Counted from the first letter of the stretch, positions 23,407-36,147 are shown. The stretch is 64,000 nucleotides of DNA from Trichoplusia ni (GCF_003590095.1 NC_039501.1:4991673-5055672); one strand, 5' to 3'. Notes: generated by a model not told the origin, from the letters alone. Numbers and translations are program-made.

Positions 23407-24646
23407 TTATTGAGAACTAGATAAGGAATACAATTTTCTAACCTTTTTCCTTTGCCTAGATTTTTTTTTGGACTTTACTTCAGACTGGATTAAGCGAATT
23501 TGTTATTACTTTCTTATTTTATTTAACGTCAAATAGCTATCGTTTGGTTTCACTAAACTTTCGTCAATTTTGGCTCAGTAGTTTCCATTTGAAGTTGTAT
23601 GTTTTCTATTGTTAGAATATTATCATACAAATCAATATCCCTATTACTACATAATTTCTGTTAATCATTTACGTACTATCTAAATCCAATTCCGATCAGA
23701 TTTGACCGTGATTGTCCCGGTAATGTATTAATTATAAGCTCGTTATGTAGTAATTAACGTCTGACACGTAATAACATGTCTTGATACGATGTGTTTGACA
23801 GTATGACATAGATTATTGTTACCGCTAAATGTTGTTTTGAATTTTACCAGCCTGTAAATGTGTCAGTGATGGGCAAAGTCGTGTTTCTTTTAAGAGAGGT
23901 TTGAATTAATCTGCATGTTTTTTTTCTATGACGTCAGATAGAAAGGTATGGAAGGAGAAGAAATGTTGCGCCAACCCCAAATAATAATTGGGATAAGGGC
24001 AGGGGAATGATGTTTTTTCTATACACCTATATTTTGTTGGAGATATACATCTTTATCATCTTGTGGTACTATCTAGCCTACGACCTTTTTTCAGTTCTAC
24101 TAAAGAAACACAAAAAAAATAATACCCGCTCGACGAACTAATTAGTGTATTTTTTTTTTGTGAATATCTCGTTGTTTTGTTACTAAAAATATTTCATCAA
24201 CTGACTTTACTTAAAAGAAAAGAACTGAGTGAGTAAATAATAGCAGTATTTCAGTTAACAAACATCGGTGCATAAGTAATTCAAGAGAGACTGGATATCG
24301 TCATTATTATTGCGAATTACTCTTATGCATTCTTATTACTGATCTTGTATTGAGTACTGAGGTTATTTGTTTATTTTTAGCCTACGTTGCCCACTGCCTG
24401 ACAAAGGCTTTTTCTCATTTTCATTGCCTCCGCGTCATCTAATTTCTTTCTTTACTCGAAAAAAAAGGTTTTGTTAATAGATTGAGTAAATTCTGAAGGA
24501 CATTTTGCTCAAGTCTGATTTTATAAACACATATTATGCATATAATCTGACCCATAACGTCAATGCTTAATTGATATAATTTTGGGATCGACTTTCTTCT
24601 ATTAGTTCCTTCGTTATAACATAAGAACGTTCCCCATTTATAGAAG

Positions 24647-24871
24647 ACTAGCCTTTCGCCCGCGGCTTCGCCCACGTCGAGGTCGGTTATATCGCGTTTC
24701 CAAGAGAACTCTTCAAAAGTTCGGGATAAAAACTATTCTATATTCTTTTTCAAGGTCAACTATATCTCTGTACCAAATTTCATTAAAATCAGTTCAGTGG
24801 TTTAGACGTGATAGCGTAACACACAGACAGACAGACAGGGTTACTTTCGCATTTATAATATTAGTAGGGAT
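24647..24871 (+). repeat. End-conserved repeat, different interior
   Basis: Starts actagcctttcgcccgcggc and ends tttataatattagtagggat like the others, but the interior (agagaactcttcaaaagttc, agttcagtggtttagacgtg, and a cagacagacagacag microsatellite) belongs to another subfamily. Confidence 0.55.
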
Positions 24872-25400
24872 TAAAAAATATCACCACGCCAACTCCCGTC
24901 TTCAAAACTTTACATTCAATTTTAAGAGTTCATTTCCACGATATTTTTCTTTACTCTTCCCTCTGAATAAAACTTAATTCAAAAGCAATCACCCCAACAA
25001 GGTAATTCCACTAATTAAATCGAACGCAATTAACAGTCACAACCAGACAAACAGATAGTCAAAGGCCGCGTTAATTTTTAAATAGGCCGTCCAGTGTACA
25101 ATGCTGTGTCATTAACGAGAGTTCAACATGTGAAGGTTTAATTTGCTAGACTTATTAAGTCGTCAATCAGACTTTTTTATTGTTATCGATAAAGTGGGTT
25201 TGGGTTGTTTTCTGGACTAAATGGTGGGTTTTCAATTGGATGGTGTCAAGATTTGGATTTGTTGCAAAATAAAAGTGGTTGTTAAATATTGTTGGTGAGA
25301 ATATTTAACAGCTTTTCACATGCCAACTTAAGCTTCATACAGACAGTTCATGATTTAAAAAGCACGTTACATTTTATCTCCGGCTGATGTTAACACTTCT

Positions 25401-25605
25401 ATGACAGTCGTTACGTGTAGCTATAGCTAGAAAGTCTGACAGCCATTTATACGAAACGGTATCAGTGATGCCCAGTAAAACGGGTTGAGGAGGTCAGATA
25501 AAGAGTCGCTTCTTGTAGTTCTTGTAAACACTTGTACTCATCTGCTTTCCGTTAGTTTGGAAGCTTACCCCAATAGAGATAGGAAAGGATAGGCTGATTA
25601 TCATT
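25401..25605 (+). mobile_element. 5S-derived SINE, 5'-truncated and diverged (C7)
   Basis: Plus-strand copy of the 3' two-thirds of the family (gacagtcgttacg... gggttgaggaggtcagata... ggaagcttaccccaata... aggctgatta), clearly older than C2-C4. The 5S-like head is absent. Confidence 0.5.
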
Positions 25606-26090
25606 GCTTTATAAATGGAAGGTTGCCGCCGCTGTGGTCGACTAAGAAGCAGTTGGGGGGAGGATTTAGAAACGCATACCGCGTTTACGATTTCCAAGTG
25701 GACTAGAATGGAGAATCGTTGAAGGATTTTCCCAATTCTCAGTGGGTAATATAAAAGTAAACTAGATAAATTGTAAAGTATCTTAATGTTATAATGTTGT
25801 AAAATCATAAAATAAAATAGCCTAGCTGCTATATTTAGATGCACGGGTCTTTGAATGGATTCGTGTTTTAAATATACACATAATGATGTAATATTTTTGT
25901 GAAACAACTTTTGTCCGTTTTTAGATCTGAAGTGATATTTAATATTTTACAGAATGGAAGGGTTTGTTTCAAGTTTTGAAAATGCTTTGTTAGGTACTGT
26001 TTTTTTTGTGATTTCCGGGATTATAAATCTAGAAATTGGTATTACTTTATACTCAACGAGAGGCACACCCATTCTATTATAGTATACTTT

Positions 26091-26428
26091 CATCATCGGC
26101 CTAGCCTTTTCCCAACTATGTTGGGGTCGGCTACCAGTCCAACCGGTTTCAGCTAAGTACCAGTGTTTTACAAAGAGCGACTGCCTATCTGACCTCCTCA
26201 ACCCAGTTACCTGGGCAGCACGATACCCCTTTGGATAGACTAGCCGTCAGACTTTTCAAGCTTCTGACTACATAACAGCCGGGTCCCACAATTTGACGTG
26301 CCTTCCGAAACTCGGAGGAACTCGTTATGACAAAGATGGTCACCCATCTACGGACCAACCGCGTCAAGCATAGGTTAACCTGTGATCGAATCACTTATGC
26401 GGTTATAGCTTAGCCACGAGTTCCTCGT
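26091..26428 (-). mobile_element. 5S-derived SINE (copy C3)
   Basis: Minus-strand copy very similar to C2 and C4, from tcgtggctaagctataaccgc at the right to ...ggctaggccgatgatg at the left. Box C GATGGGTGACC is at 26348-26338. Relative to C2 and C4 it lacks about 25 bases (the segment around tgtaacgactgtcaaagatg). I found no clear target duplication. Confidence 0.6.
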
Positions 26429-26555
26429 AAAGCAAACTTTAATATAATAGCTATACAAAATTATAGTCAACTATTATCAGAATTAAAAGCTGGGCACTAG
26501 TCATTTTAGACATTTGTCACTGTAGTATTTTTCATCTTTTCCATCCTTTGCAGTG

Positions 26556-26605
26556 GTGACAATATATAAAAAGTAAAAGTTGTGGCCACTTTTATATATT
26601 GTCAC
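26556..26605. repeat. Inverted repeat of 18-19 bp
   Basis: GTGACAATATATAAAAAGT (26556-26574) pairs with ACTTTTATATATTGTCAC (26588-26605) with a one-base bulge and a 13-base spacer. Confidence 0.75.
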
Positions 26606-27430
26606 ATCTGCTTTGTACGTCAACAACCGATTTTATTCTGTTCTTGCATCAAGGTCTTCCTTTTAATCTTTAAGCCATTTCTGTACTTCTATTACATCGG
26701 TTATATTTATAAGCCCTGGTAAAACGTGTGCTTCGCCTTTTCTTTATGCTATTTATTAAATCGTTGCATCATTTAATAATGTATCAGTCTCACTATAGTT
26801 TCTTAAAAAAATACCCTGTTATCCTAAAACACGTGAAAACCCTATATTTTCTGGTATGCTACGTCATAAAAAGTATAGCAGTGCAGGCTAAACCGGACAA
26901 ATCCTCGTGCGAGCTTATTCACATGAAAAATTAAACGGATTACCGTTATACGGCAAGTTTTTATGAAACGTCATATAAAACGTAGGTGTTTTGTATTCAT
27001 ACTATTTCATACGAGAATGCTGCTTTCAAGTTTTAAATAAGGTTTTTAGTTGGTAACATTTTGTTGCTTTAAACGTTATCATTTTTTATTTTATGAAAGT
27101 CCTACCGTTTTGAAGAAAGAGTGCGGTAATTGTGGAAAAGAGACAACGCTTAACGACGTGTATAGCGCCATCTCACTCTCCAAGTAAAACAGTAGGGGAT
27201 TTACATTATATATTCAGTTTTTTGTTCACTCCTAACTGACATTAGTATATTCCTGGGTTTTTTAAACATGCATTTTTTTTGCAACTTGAAAATCTATAAA
27301 AAAATTGTGCGGTTGCAATGAAATTTGTCATAAATGTTTGAAAAAAAATAGTTTACAAGAGCTCCCTGCATTTATCTCTCAAAACTATAGTCAATTATCT
27401 TTACAATAACCAAAAATATCTTTGTTACAG

Positions 27431-27523
27431 AAACCGGACATCCAAACTTGAAACAGTGTGATCAAGTGCTAGTGATGTGCTACAGAGTGCTTCATATCGA
27501 TAGATACCGGTAGTGTTGTGATC
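27431..27523 (+). other. 5'UTR part of a host exon, with splice acceptor
   Basis: The sequence tatctttgttacag ends at 27430 with a pyrimidine-rich tract and AG, giving a good acceptor. Exonic sequence then runs to the start codon at 27524. An acceptor inside the 5'UTR implies at least one upstream non-coding exon and promoter, which I could not place with confidence. This leader holds a short upstream ORF (27475-27513). Confidence 0.65.
27475..27513 (+). promoter_or_regulatory. Upstream ORF (12 codons) in the leader
   Basis: ATG at 27475 is followed by 11 further sense codons (MCYRVLHIDRYR) and TAG at 27511-27513, ten bases before the main ATG. A short uORF so close to the main start usually lowers translation of the main frame and can make it dependent on reinitiation or leaky scanning. 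This is visible in the sequence; any effect is inferred. Confidence 0.45.
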
Positions 27524-27623
27524 ATGTCGTTTTCGAGGTCCCACGTCATCTCTGGGGTGCTCTTCAGCATCCTGCTTCAATACTGCGTCGAGAGCCAGCA
27601 GGAGAATCTCATTGAGGAAGCAT
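27524..27623 (+). CDS. First coding exon of a secreted or membrane protein
   Basis: The exon starts at ATG 27524 and encodes 33 residues plus one base, ending at CAT|GTAAGT (donor at 27624), so the intron is phase 1. The N-terminus MSFSRSHV leads into a hydrophobic core (ISGVLFSILLQYC) and then a polar VES|QQENLIEEA. This is a textbook signal peptide with likely cleavage near Ser24, so the product enters the secretory pathway. Reading through the donor meets an in-frame TAG within about 30 bases, which supports splicing. A phase-1 junction just after a signal peptide is common in receptors and adhesion proteins with extracellular modules, but no domain is encoded here and I cannot name the family. 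Codon use is more GC-rich than the surroundings, as expected for a real exon. Downstream exons are not seen in the next 36 kb, apart from weak candidates. Confidence 0.7.
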
Positions 27624-28739
27624 GTAAGTTGATTTCTTTCTTATTATAGTATTAGTTTTAAAAATTCTAGAATATTTAATAAAGCTTCTTAAAATAAGTA
27701 TGTAAAAAATAAAACCAATTCTTCTAATTCAAGTATATTTAATAATACCACTATTCGCTAGTCAGAAAGAAGAATTGAAATGTCAGTTTACCGATGACTT
27801 ATTAATAGCTGAGTAAATAAATTGTAGCGCAGTCTTGGATTTGGGTGTCGCTGTACAACGCCATCTAGTTCAGTTACTAGTGAATTACTTTAACAAATAT
27901 TAACATTTTTATTTTTAAATTTCATTATATCGCTGGATTATTATATACTTATAAATGTATTTCTAATTTGATTCCTGCTTGCGACCCCGCTAGTGCAAAC
28001 TAGTGAAAACTTCAAATCATTATGCTTGTTAATAATGATTCCATGATTCCTGTACTGTATGGGCTTAGAAGGCTATAAGAATCTATAGTGGAACCATTTT
28101 TTCCAAATAATCTGTTCTGTTGCACCGTTCTTTACTTAACTTTAATAAAGTGCGTTTAACTCATAATATTGTCGCAATTAGTGCAGTTAAATACTAGCAC
28201 AACAGTTAGGACTTTTGAACCGCAAGTTAATGTTTTGACCGTTAGTTCAAAACTGCGGTAAAGTTGAGCTATTTCGACGATGCGAGCTAATTCATGTTAG
28301 AAAATATTTTTAAATGTTGCATTCTCGTTTGCATAATACATTTTTGTATCGTATTTTTAAACCGTATACGAATCATTGAAACATGTCTCTAACAAGATAA
28401 ATTATGTTGATTTTTTATGATTTTAAGCCATTAAACATGGTTTTAGACACAGTTTTTCATTTTATTTTTACTGATTTAAGAAACTAAGTTGAATAAACAA
28501 ATTCCCTTTTTTTCTATGGATTTTACTGAATTTGTTTTAAATTCTCAAGTTATCCGTTAGAAAGCTCTTTTGAATTGATATATCTTATACTATTAACAAT
28601 AATAGGTCAATGTGATCAATCAGAGATCATTGATAAATAAACAAAATGAAACACTTGAAATCGAGTCTTTCAGGACTGAACTTTGGCATAGCTTCTGATC
28701 GGTAAAGTAGTCAATATTTGAAGCTGAAAACCAATGACT
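27624..28739 (+). other. Start of the intron after the signal-peptide exon
   Basis: Begins GTAAGTTG and is AT-rich without repeats I can name. The intron probably extends through most of the remaining window, since no convincing downstream exon is found. Confidence 0.45.
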
Positions 28740-28860
28740 TCAAACCACGCCAATGGCACGTGGGGATATGTCGGACTCTCACCAACTAAAAACACCCCGA
28801 GCCAAAGCAGGAGAACAAAAGCAGGTACATTTGATCTTAGATCTTCACAATAATATACAA
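28740..28860. repeat. Repeat-like patch sharing a module with 11235
   Basis: caaaccacgccaatggcacg, tggggatatgtcggactctc and the aacaccccgag core. Within the intron after the signal-peptide exon. Confidence 0.3.
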
Positions 28861-29173
28861 ATACACAAACGTGCTGAAATTCAGTCTTTCAGGACTAATA
28901 CTTTGGCATAGCTCCTAGTGCCTGATCGGTAAACCAGTCAATGTTTGAAGGCGATAGTTATCTGTAATGGGACAAGACTTATGTCTAAGTGTAGTAGGGA
29001 CGTGATTTGGCGACCTCCCAACCTTCTTAGTATTTGACCGACTTGGACCGTCTTTAAATCACCAAGAGTAAATACAGGAATAAGTGCTTTGTTTATCTCG
29101 TGGAGAGAGGTGTAAAGGATGAGACTTGAGGAAAAGATTTTTGTTGGAGTGCATTTTGAGTATTTGGAGACCA

Positions 29174-29400
29174 TTTTTTTTTGTTAAGGCGGGGGCATAC
29201 TCGCGGTAACCCACTCCATCGGAGGAGGAAATGGGTAGTGGCAGACTCTTACTGACTAAACCTGAACCGCCGTGCTACGTCGTCTGCCTTTTTGTGTCGG
29301 TGTATGGCAATGCGTTGCAATCCTTCATACATGTATTTGGGGACCTGCTGCTGCCGTCACGTGTAGCAATATTATGCATTTTTTTGCGTCGGCAATAAAA
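29174..29400 (+). repeat. Interspersed repeat family A, copy 2
   Basis: gttaaggcgggggcatactc, aggaggaaatgggtagtggc, aaacctgaaccgccgtgcta. Longer than copy 1, extending to ttgcgtcggcaataaaacg. Class not known. Confidence 0.55.
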
Positions 29401-29934
29401 CGTGGCTGACGTCTAACGGTGGTTTGGTTTAGTCAGCAAAATTCTGACATTATTCGTTCCCTCTCCTGAGAGAATGGAATCCTCATGGACTGCAAGTAAA
29501 AGAGAATTCTCCTGCCAAAAAAAATAATAATTGGGGAAGTCTATTCTATAGATACAAGATTCGTCCTGTAAACTAAGTATATTAGTAATTAAATAACGAT
29601 AACACTCCAAAACGTATTCCTTCTTTATCTTCCGACCATCTTAGCCAAATCAATATCTACTTAATCCCAACCTTTAATCTTTGTAAAATTTGAGACCCCT
29701 GCATTCCCCTGTCGAGTTTGACCTTATCTTTTAAGGGCCACTAATTAGGTCACTGTAAGTCCCTTAAGAGTGACCCTTAGAATGAGGCCCCTATGACCTG
29801 TGACACGTATTTTTTTAGAGTCCTTTTCTTGGAAAGAAAAAGCTTTTGGGGAAAATATAATTCCAATAAGTGGAATGAGAAATCGTAAACGCTGGAACAA
29901 AGGTGATCAATGGTTGAACTTTTTTTATGAAAAC

Positions 29935-30177
29935 ACTAGCCGTTGCCCACGACTTCGTCCCCGTGGGTAGAAGATTATAAGTCATGATTTACACCTGCCC
30001 TGCTTTTTTCACATTTTTCCATTGTATCTTCGCTCCTATTAGTCGCAGCGTAATGTTTCAATGTTGCAACGTTTCAATTTGGACCTTCCTGACCTTCCGG
30101 ACCTTCCTTCCTACTTCCTGAGATTAGCGCGTTCAAACAAACAAACAAACTCTTCAGCTTTATATATTAGTATAGAT
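29935..30177 (+). repeat. End-conserved repeat, plus copy
   Basis: actagccgttgcccacgact at the start and tcttcagctttatatattag at the end. Contains an acaa triple repeat from the gtttgtttg module. Confidence 0.6.
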
Positions 30178-30221
30178 AAAAAGGAAAATGTAATAATACG
30201 GGCCTCTTTTGCACTGATTCG

Positions 30222-30411
30222 GAGTGATAGGCTAGTGGGTGAAGTCAGCACGCCAAACCCAATGAGTCGCGAGACGTGTCGCGTTTTCGATCCCCGAGTA
30301 GGACATGCAATTGTGTGATCCACGAATGCTTGTCCTAAGACTGGATGTTGTGCATGTGACTGAACCCCCTTGCGACACATGTATTAAATTCCTCACTGCG
30401 GATGTCGTTTT
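30222..30411 (+). mobile_element. tRNA-derived SINE, plus copy
   Basis: Diverged head (tgataggctagtgggtgaag), B-box region cgttttcgatccccg, then the family body (cacgaatgcttgtccta, tgtgcatgtgact) and the 3' end attaaattcctcactgcgg. It sits 45 bases after an end-conserved repeat. Confidence 0.6.
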
Positions 30412-31367
30412 TTAAGAACAACAAAATTGGTTTGAGAGTTGGACTGTTAAATCAAAGGTCGCGCAAGTGTCTTTTCGAATTCTTCTTCATGTTAAAAAGC
30501 CACCATCACTTGCTAAAACAAGAGAAAGCTCGTGGGAATTACTCAAGAGTGTGGGTTTAATAACACTGAAAGCAGAAGACTTGGTCAAAACTGGGCAAAA
30601 GTACAAGTGGGCATCCCGTACAGAGAAGAATTAAGAAGCAAATAGTCAAGTTTCTCTCTTTACGAAATAGTTTAACTTTTTCTCTTGTATCAATTAACAT
30701 TTTCAATTTCAATTATTTTTAATTATAATCAAATTGAATCAGCTCACTTGCTTTTAAAGTGATATGAAATAATGAAGATACAACCATAATTTATGATCTA
30801 CGAATGTAAACGACACGTGTTTAATTAGACACACTAAACCGATCCCGAAATTACGCTATTACACCATAAAATAAATAATTAATAAAACCTTCAAACAAAA
30901 TTAAACTCAAATTCTATAACCATAAGATCGGAAATACTATAACGATTCTGCAAATTACCTCATTACATCAAAATAAATGATTAAATTTTAGTCCAATGTA
31001 ATTTGGACTGTATTCTGTTGAGGATAAGATTGAAAATGGTGTGTTGGTTAATACCCGCATATTATGAAAATATGTTTTTCATCGAATTTTGACACAATCA
31101 TGTTAATTTCCAATTAAATGATGTTTTTGGCGGCAAACGATTTTGATAATGTTTTCCCAGTTTTCTGAGTAACATATTTAATGAAATTCCTTACTTTTAT
31201 CTTAACATAATATTTGCTCATGTAGGTAGGTGTGTATTATGTGTATTTTGCAAAACAGAAAATTTGTGTTCTGACAAATGACAATAAACTATTTTTTACT
31301 GCTGGTGCAAAGTAAGTTAGCCAATTAAAAAAAACTTCAGGATTACAAAAAGCCTTTATTATTATTA

Positions 31368-31574
31368 ATAGCTGTTGCCCGCGACTTCGTCCACGTGGTT
31401 TCTATCATTCTATCTATCTACCTATTAGTCGCAGCGTGATGTTGTATAGCCTATGGCCTTTCTTGATAAATGGTCTATTCAACACAAAAAGAATTTTTCA
31501 ATTCGAACCATGATTAGCGTGTCAAACAAACAATCAAACAAACAAACTCTTCAGCTTTATATATTAGTATAGAT
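31368..31574 (+). repeat. End-conserved repeat with deletion
   Basis: Both ends are present (tagctgttgcccgcgacttc; ctttatatattagtatagat), but the interior is about 40 bases shorter than at 29935. Confidence 0.6.
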
Positions 31575-32347
31575 AGGTAAAATTTAATTTAAAAAAGAAA
31601 TCAAACCAAACATTCAATAAATCAACAAATCTCTCAAAATATGGAAGAAACTTTCAAAACAATTTCTTGATACTTGATTTATGAATTTTTAAACTAAAAC
31701 CTCTCAAAATTAGGCCAAAAGTTAGGAACAAAAACGAATGGAGTCGAAATGACTAGAAAAAGTTTAACGACTTCGAAAGATTTACGCTGGGAAGTATTTT
31801 CGGCTTTTTTTGGACCAATAAATTTTTGAATTGGCCATCTCCATAATATATGGGTTTGGCAGTAGCCGTTTAACGGCAAGAATTAATTTGCCAACAGTTT
31901 TTCGAGACCGGTTGATAAAGATTATTCTTTATGGGAAATTGAGGTTTTTATTCATATGGGCGATTTTATTAATCGACGGTAGGATACTGAAGTCTAATAA
32001 CTTTATGACTATGCACCTTCCAAAGGAGAGAAAGTTGCTAAAATAATTAAATAAATATATACAATACAAACTTTTTCGCTCGTGGCACCCTCCACATATC
32101 TTATAGTGACACTAAATTTGAAAGTGACACTTTCTGTCTATAAAGGGATGTCACAAAAATGGCCTTTTAAGTAAAACGACTGATCCAATTTTAACTATAT
32201 TTTTACCGATTCCCATAATCGATCCGATTCCCATAATATTCCAAACAGCCAAAAAATCCCAAGAAATTTCATTAATAACCTCCCCTTTTACCGTAGTCGG
32301 TTGACCGCTATATAAAATTTTCTGTTCCCGTTGACCACTGTGTGATT

Positions 32348-32390
32348 AACTCATGAATAAGGGTCTGCTAGGGTCGGAAACTAGTTGGGT
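32348..32390. repeat. Scrap of the 14129 MITE family
   Basis: aactcatgaataagggtctg and ggtcggaaactagttgggt only. Confidence 0.35.
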
Positions 32391-32555
32391 ACAACCCAAA
32401 ATATACATGTCAGATATTGATCCCGAATAATATAACGATAGATCACTTACCCGATAATTCAGCTTTTTAGCTAACGAAATTTAGTTATTTCGATGTTGAG
32501 GCAATTTTGAACATATATTTTCCAAGTTGTTGTTGATAATGTTATCATGTTTTTC

Positions 32556-32641
32556 GATTGGCCTGTTGGTATAGTTGTTAGTGGCCCTGACTGCTATACC
32601 AGAGGTCGTGAGTTCGATTTTCACCCAGAACAAATGTTTGC
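32556..32641 (+). mobile_element. Second tRNA-like SINE family, diverged copy
   Basis: Shares ctgactgctataccagaggt and cgtgagttcgattttcaccc with the copy at 53958. The B box is mutated (AGTTCGATTTT). Confidence 0.55.
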
Positions 32642-32705
32642 GTGTGGAATACTACATGAAAAAACTTTGCGATGTCTAGATGGTGTTGCGTGAAATTTAT
32701 GGAAT

Positions 32706-32877
32706 ACTAGCTTTTCAAGAGAACTCTTCAAAAGTCCGGGATAAAAACTATCCTATGTTCTTTCTCAAGGTCAACTCTATCTCTGTACCAAATATCATTA
32801 AAATCTGTTCAGTGGTTTAGACGTGAAAGCGTAACAGACAGACAGAGTTACTTTCGCATTTATAATATTAGTAGGGA
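32706..32877 (+). repeat. End-conserved repeat, internally deleted
   Basis: Same subfamily as 24647, but actag joins directly to ttttcaagagaactcttc, so about 45 bases including the cccgcggcttcgccc module are missing. Confidence 0.55.
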
Positions 32878-33099
32878 AGTAGGGATTATTATGGTTAACT
32901 TAACCAAAACTATAAATACGAATGTATACGAAATAGATTTTTATGAGCTTGTGCGAACCGCTAACCGATAATAAAATTCTATCACCAATTGCAACAAAGA
33001 CTATCTTTGAAGATTCGTACTTGAATGATACAACGAAAATAAATATTACTGGTTCCATGTTTCGGAAGTCGCTTTCTCCAAATGTGTCGGATTGCGATG

Positions 33100-33745
33100 T
33101 TCGTCTTCTTCGGGCTATGAGAGTAACTGAACAGAGAGCGCACCTGTGTTGGAGAAAATGCTTGTGCACTGTCATATGTCCAGATTGATTGGCTAATGTC
33201 TTTCGATTCTAGCTGCCAATGCAAAAATCGTTACTAAAACTTGTCACCTTATCGGTCCGTGTATATCCCCCAGGCAGCTGAGAAACCAGCCTTACAATTT
33301 GCTCCGTCATTCCACTCGGGTCCATTCGGCTAACTCCGTCAGGCTTCGACGCAAATTGAAAGATTACATTACAGTGACCACTGCGTACATTTGCGACCCA
33401 AGACCCAAGGAAAAGACCGAAAATACTTTTGTTTTTCTCTCCATAATGTAAAAGGGTATTGTAATAATATAGCAAATCATATTTACGGAATGTTCGGGAT
33501 GTAAAGGAGTTTTGTGATGGTATTTTATTAGGTAATCTACATATAGATGTAATTGTGTGTTTTGGTCCGTGTGATTCTGAGACTGTTGAGGAATTTTAAG
33601 CTAAAGCTTACAAATCTTTCGCTTTAGTCTGCGAAAACGGTCCTTATGTGTGTCACCCGACTATAAGCAGCATTCTGGTAAGAGTCGGCCACATCTCTCC
33701 GCCTTGAGAAGTCCATGACAATTCCTGCCGGACACAAAAACGGGC
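33100..33745. repeat. Decayed repeat fragments
   Basis: cgggctatgagagtaactga (about 33112-33131) and the patch cacatctctccgccttgaga (about 33690) resemble fragments of lepidopteran retroelements. Open frames of 80-90 codons on both strands overlap them and are not supported as genes. Confidence 0.25.
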
Positions 33746-34575
33746 TACATATAGTGACATATCGTTTGATATTAATATTATGCATCGATGCAAAAGACTA
33801 CTAATTAAATTAATTTGTTCTTAGATTATGTTTCAACTATTAAGGCGTAGTGAAGAATGAGTATTTGAAATGTAACAAAACTTCTCAGCAATTGGCTTTG
33901 TAACCATTTTCTCACAATTTTTTTCCATCCTTTAACTCCACCTATTCACCGAGTAACGAACTATCATTCATGAAATTCAGACAAGAATTTTATATCATTA
34001 TCAAAATCCATCCGTAAGAACAATATCAAATTAGTAACTCCACTAAAACTACGCATCATTACCTCAAGGTTTTCAAGATTGAAGAGAATGCTCAAACAAA
34101 CTAATATTTATGGCAAGTCATGGTTCCTAAATTAATCACTAAACGTTTCTATGGACAGATCACAAATGTCCCTACTCTGGGTTCTGAAGATAAAACAGGC
34201 CCTTGTGACACGCGTCATCTAATCACTATTCGATATCAGGTTATTTTTGGTACATTCGACGCCGAAATTATCGAGAAAATTGGGAGAATTTGTTACATGT
34301 ATTTTTTTGGGGTTTTACGGTCATAATTTTGTCGACTTTTTTTGTCTTATTTGCACCTACGGATACCTTAGTGTCGCGAATGAGACTCATACTTGACTGA
34401 ATTTTATTTTACGAATGAGATAATTTTATTTATGAGTGGAGTCCTTATCCTTTTTAAAGAAGAATCCATATGGGACATGTATTTCTTTATGGGATGTCTA
34501 TATCTATAGATATAGATATAGCAAGCTGAAGAGCGTGTTTGGATGAACGCACCTATTTCAATACTGGTTTGAAAT

Positions 34576-36147
34576 GAAGAATATTTTTTGTGGGATGTTA
34601 CTCTATTTATTTTGGCAAGTTGTATGTAAATAGTGCATATTACAAAGTAGTTTCAGGCTAAGATCAGAAACAGTCTGAATATTTCCTTCAGCCCTAAAAA
34701 TAATATTCCTTTTGTTTTTCGTGTCGGTATCCGTGCGTACAACTGTACATTGGATCGTTGATCCCATAGGATTTGGTTTGAGAATTATTTGTAAGGAATT
34801 GGATAAAAATATGTGATATTTTGAGGAAAAAAATTGTTGTTGATTTCCTATCAATTTATTACAATTGCTACTTGTACAGGAAAACTGTGTTAAATGACAC
34901 CTTTTTTTCACATGAAAGTTTGATAAAGTTAGATGTCTGATGAATTACGTCATTAAGAGTTATGAAAAGTGTGACGTTTAATTGTTTTTGTTCTGTGTGT
35001 TTCTGAATATTATATTAATTGTGCCAATTCAAAGTAATCTATGTTAAAAATAAACTTTTTCAAACTTTTCTTTCTTTAACTTACGAGTCAATCTCAGAAC
35101 CTCCTTTTTTGAGTCGGTTAATGAAAACGAAAATAAACGGTTAACCTATAAGTAAAATGAGGCTTGCTATTTCCTTTAAAATTGAGTCGTTGCAGATGTT
35201 AAATACATACACTAGGTTGTTAGGGCATCATGTAAGCAATGAATCATGTAAGTAAGCAGTGAAATGCAAGCAGAGAAAAATAGTCTGCGCAAGTTGGAAA
35301 TAAACTTGACACTTATAGTAAAAATAACAAAATTTCAGTTAAAATTGTCACCCATCCAATTTTTACCCGTACCAGTCGTTCCTTCACCTAGATGTTTGTT
35401 TTTAATACTGACTATACAAGTGTTTGCAAACTTCAGCACTCCAACTATCACGGTTCATGAGAAAAGCCTCGTGAAAGACGAACTCACAGATGGACTGACA
35501 GCCGAGCCTTGGTAGTAGGGTTACATTACCCTCTAGGAAATTAATTCTAAAAACATACCAAAAACATTCCTATTAAAAAGGTCTAGTCACATTTTTACCA
35601 AAAAAAGAAACAAAACCTATCCTTTTCAACCCATTCTCGTACATAATAGAATTTATGGTGTTAGGACGGTAATGGGTTTTCGCTCATTTGGCAACTGAAT
35701 GGCGCAAACTGGTTTTACACTAGAAATAACTGTGACCCAGTTCCTAGTAATTGATTCTTGATACTCAGTGCCTGTACTATGAGACCTCAAACCTAAACTG
35801 TCGCTGATGTGTAAGCGAGACCGTGTTCTAAATTTCACAAAACAGGCGATGCTCTCTCGCTCCCACAACGGTTATAGTTTTTCTTTTAGATTCCGTGGTA
35901 CGTGGGCAGGCCACTACATAGTACCAATATCTATTAAATTAAACTGACGATGAAGTAAATGGAGTGTTTATTCGGTACTTTTAGTGTTGCGGTGATAATG
36001 TTTTTGGGGTAGGACATGTATAATGGATTTTGTCCGTTGTTGTTTCAAGTCCAGTCTAGAAGATTCGCTTAAACTGGTAAGAAATCGAAATTGATCGGAA
36101 AATTATGGAAAATAATTCTTGTATGTCAATTACTATGGCTTTTACAG
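34576..36147. other. No feature recognised
   Basis: AT-rich. 35650-35870 is slightly GC-richer with a 71-codon minus frame of no recognisable kind. 36247-38050 and 38302-39831 also hold nothing beyond a scrap of repeat near 36530-36600. Confidence 0.45.

Noticed and set aside
25494..25907. 137-codon minus-strand frame
   Set aside because: It crosses the decayed 5S-like SINE at 25401-25605 and unrelated flanking sequence; no recognisable protein.
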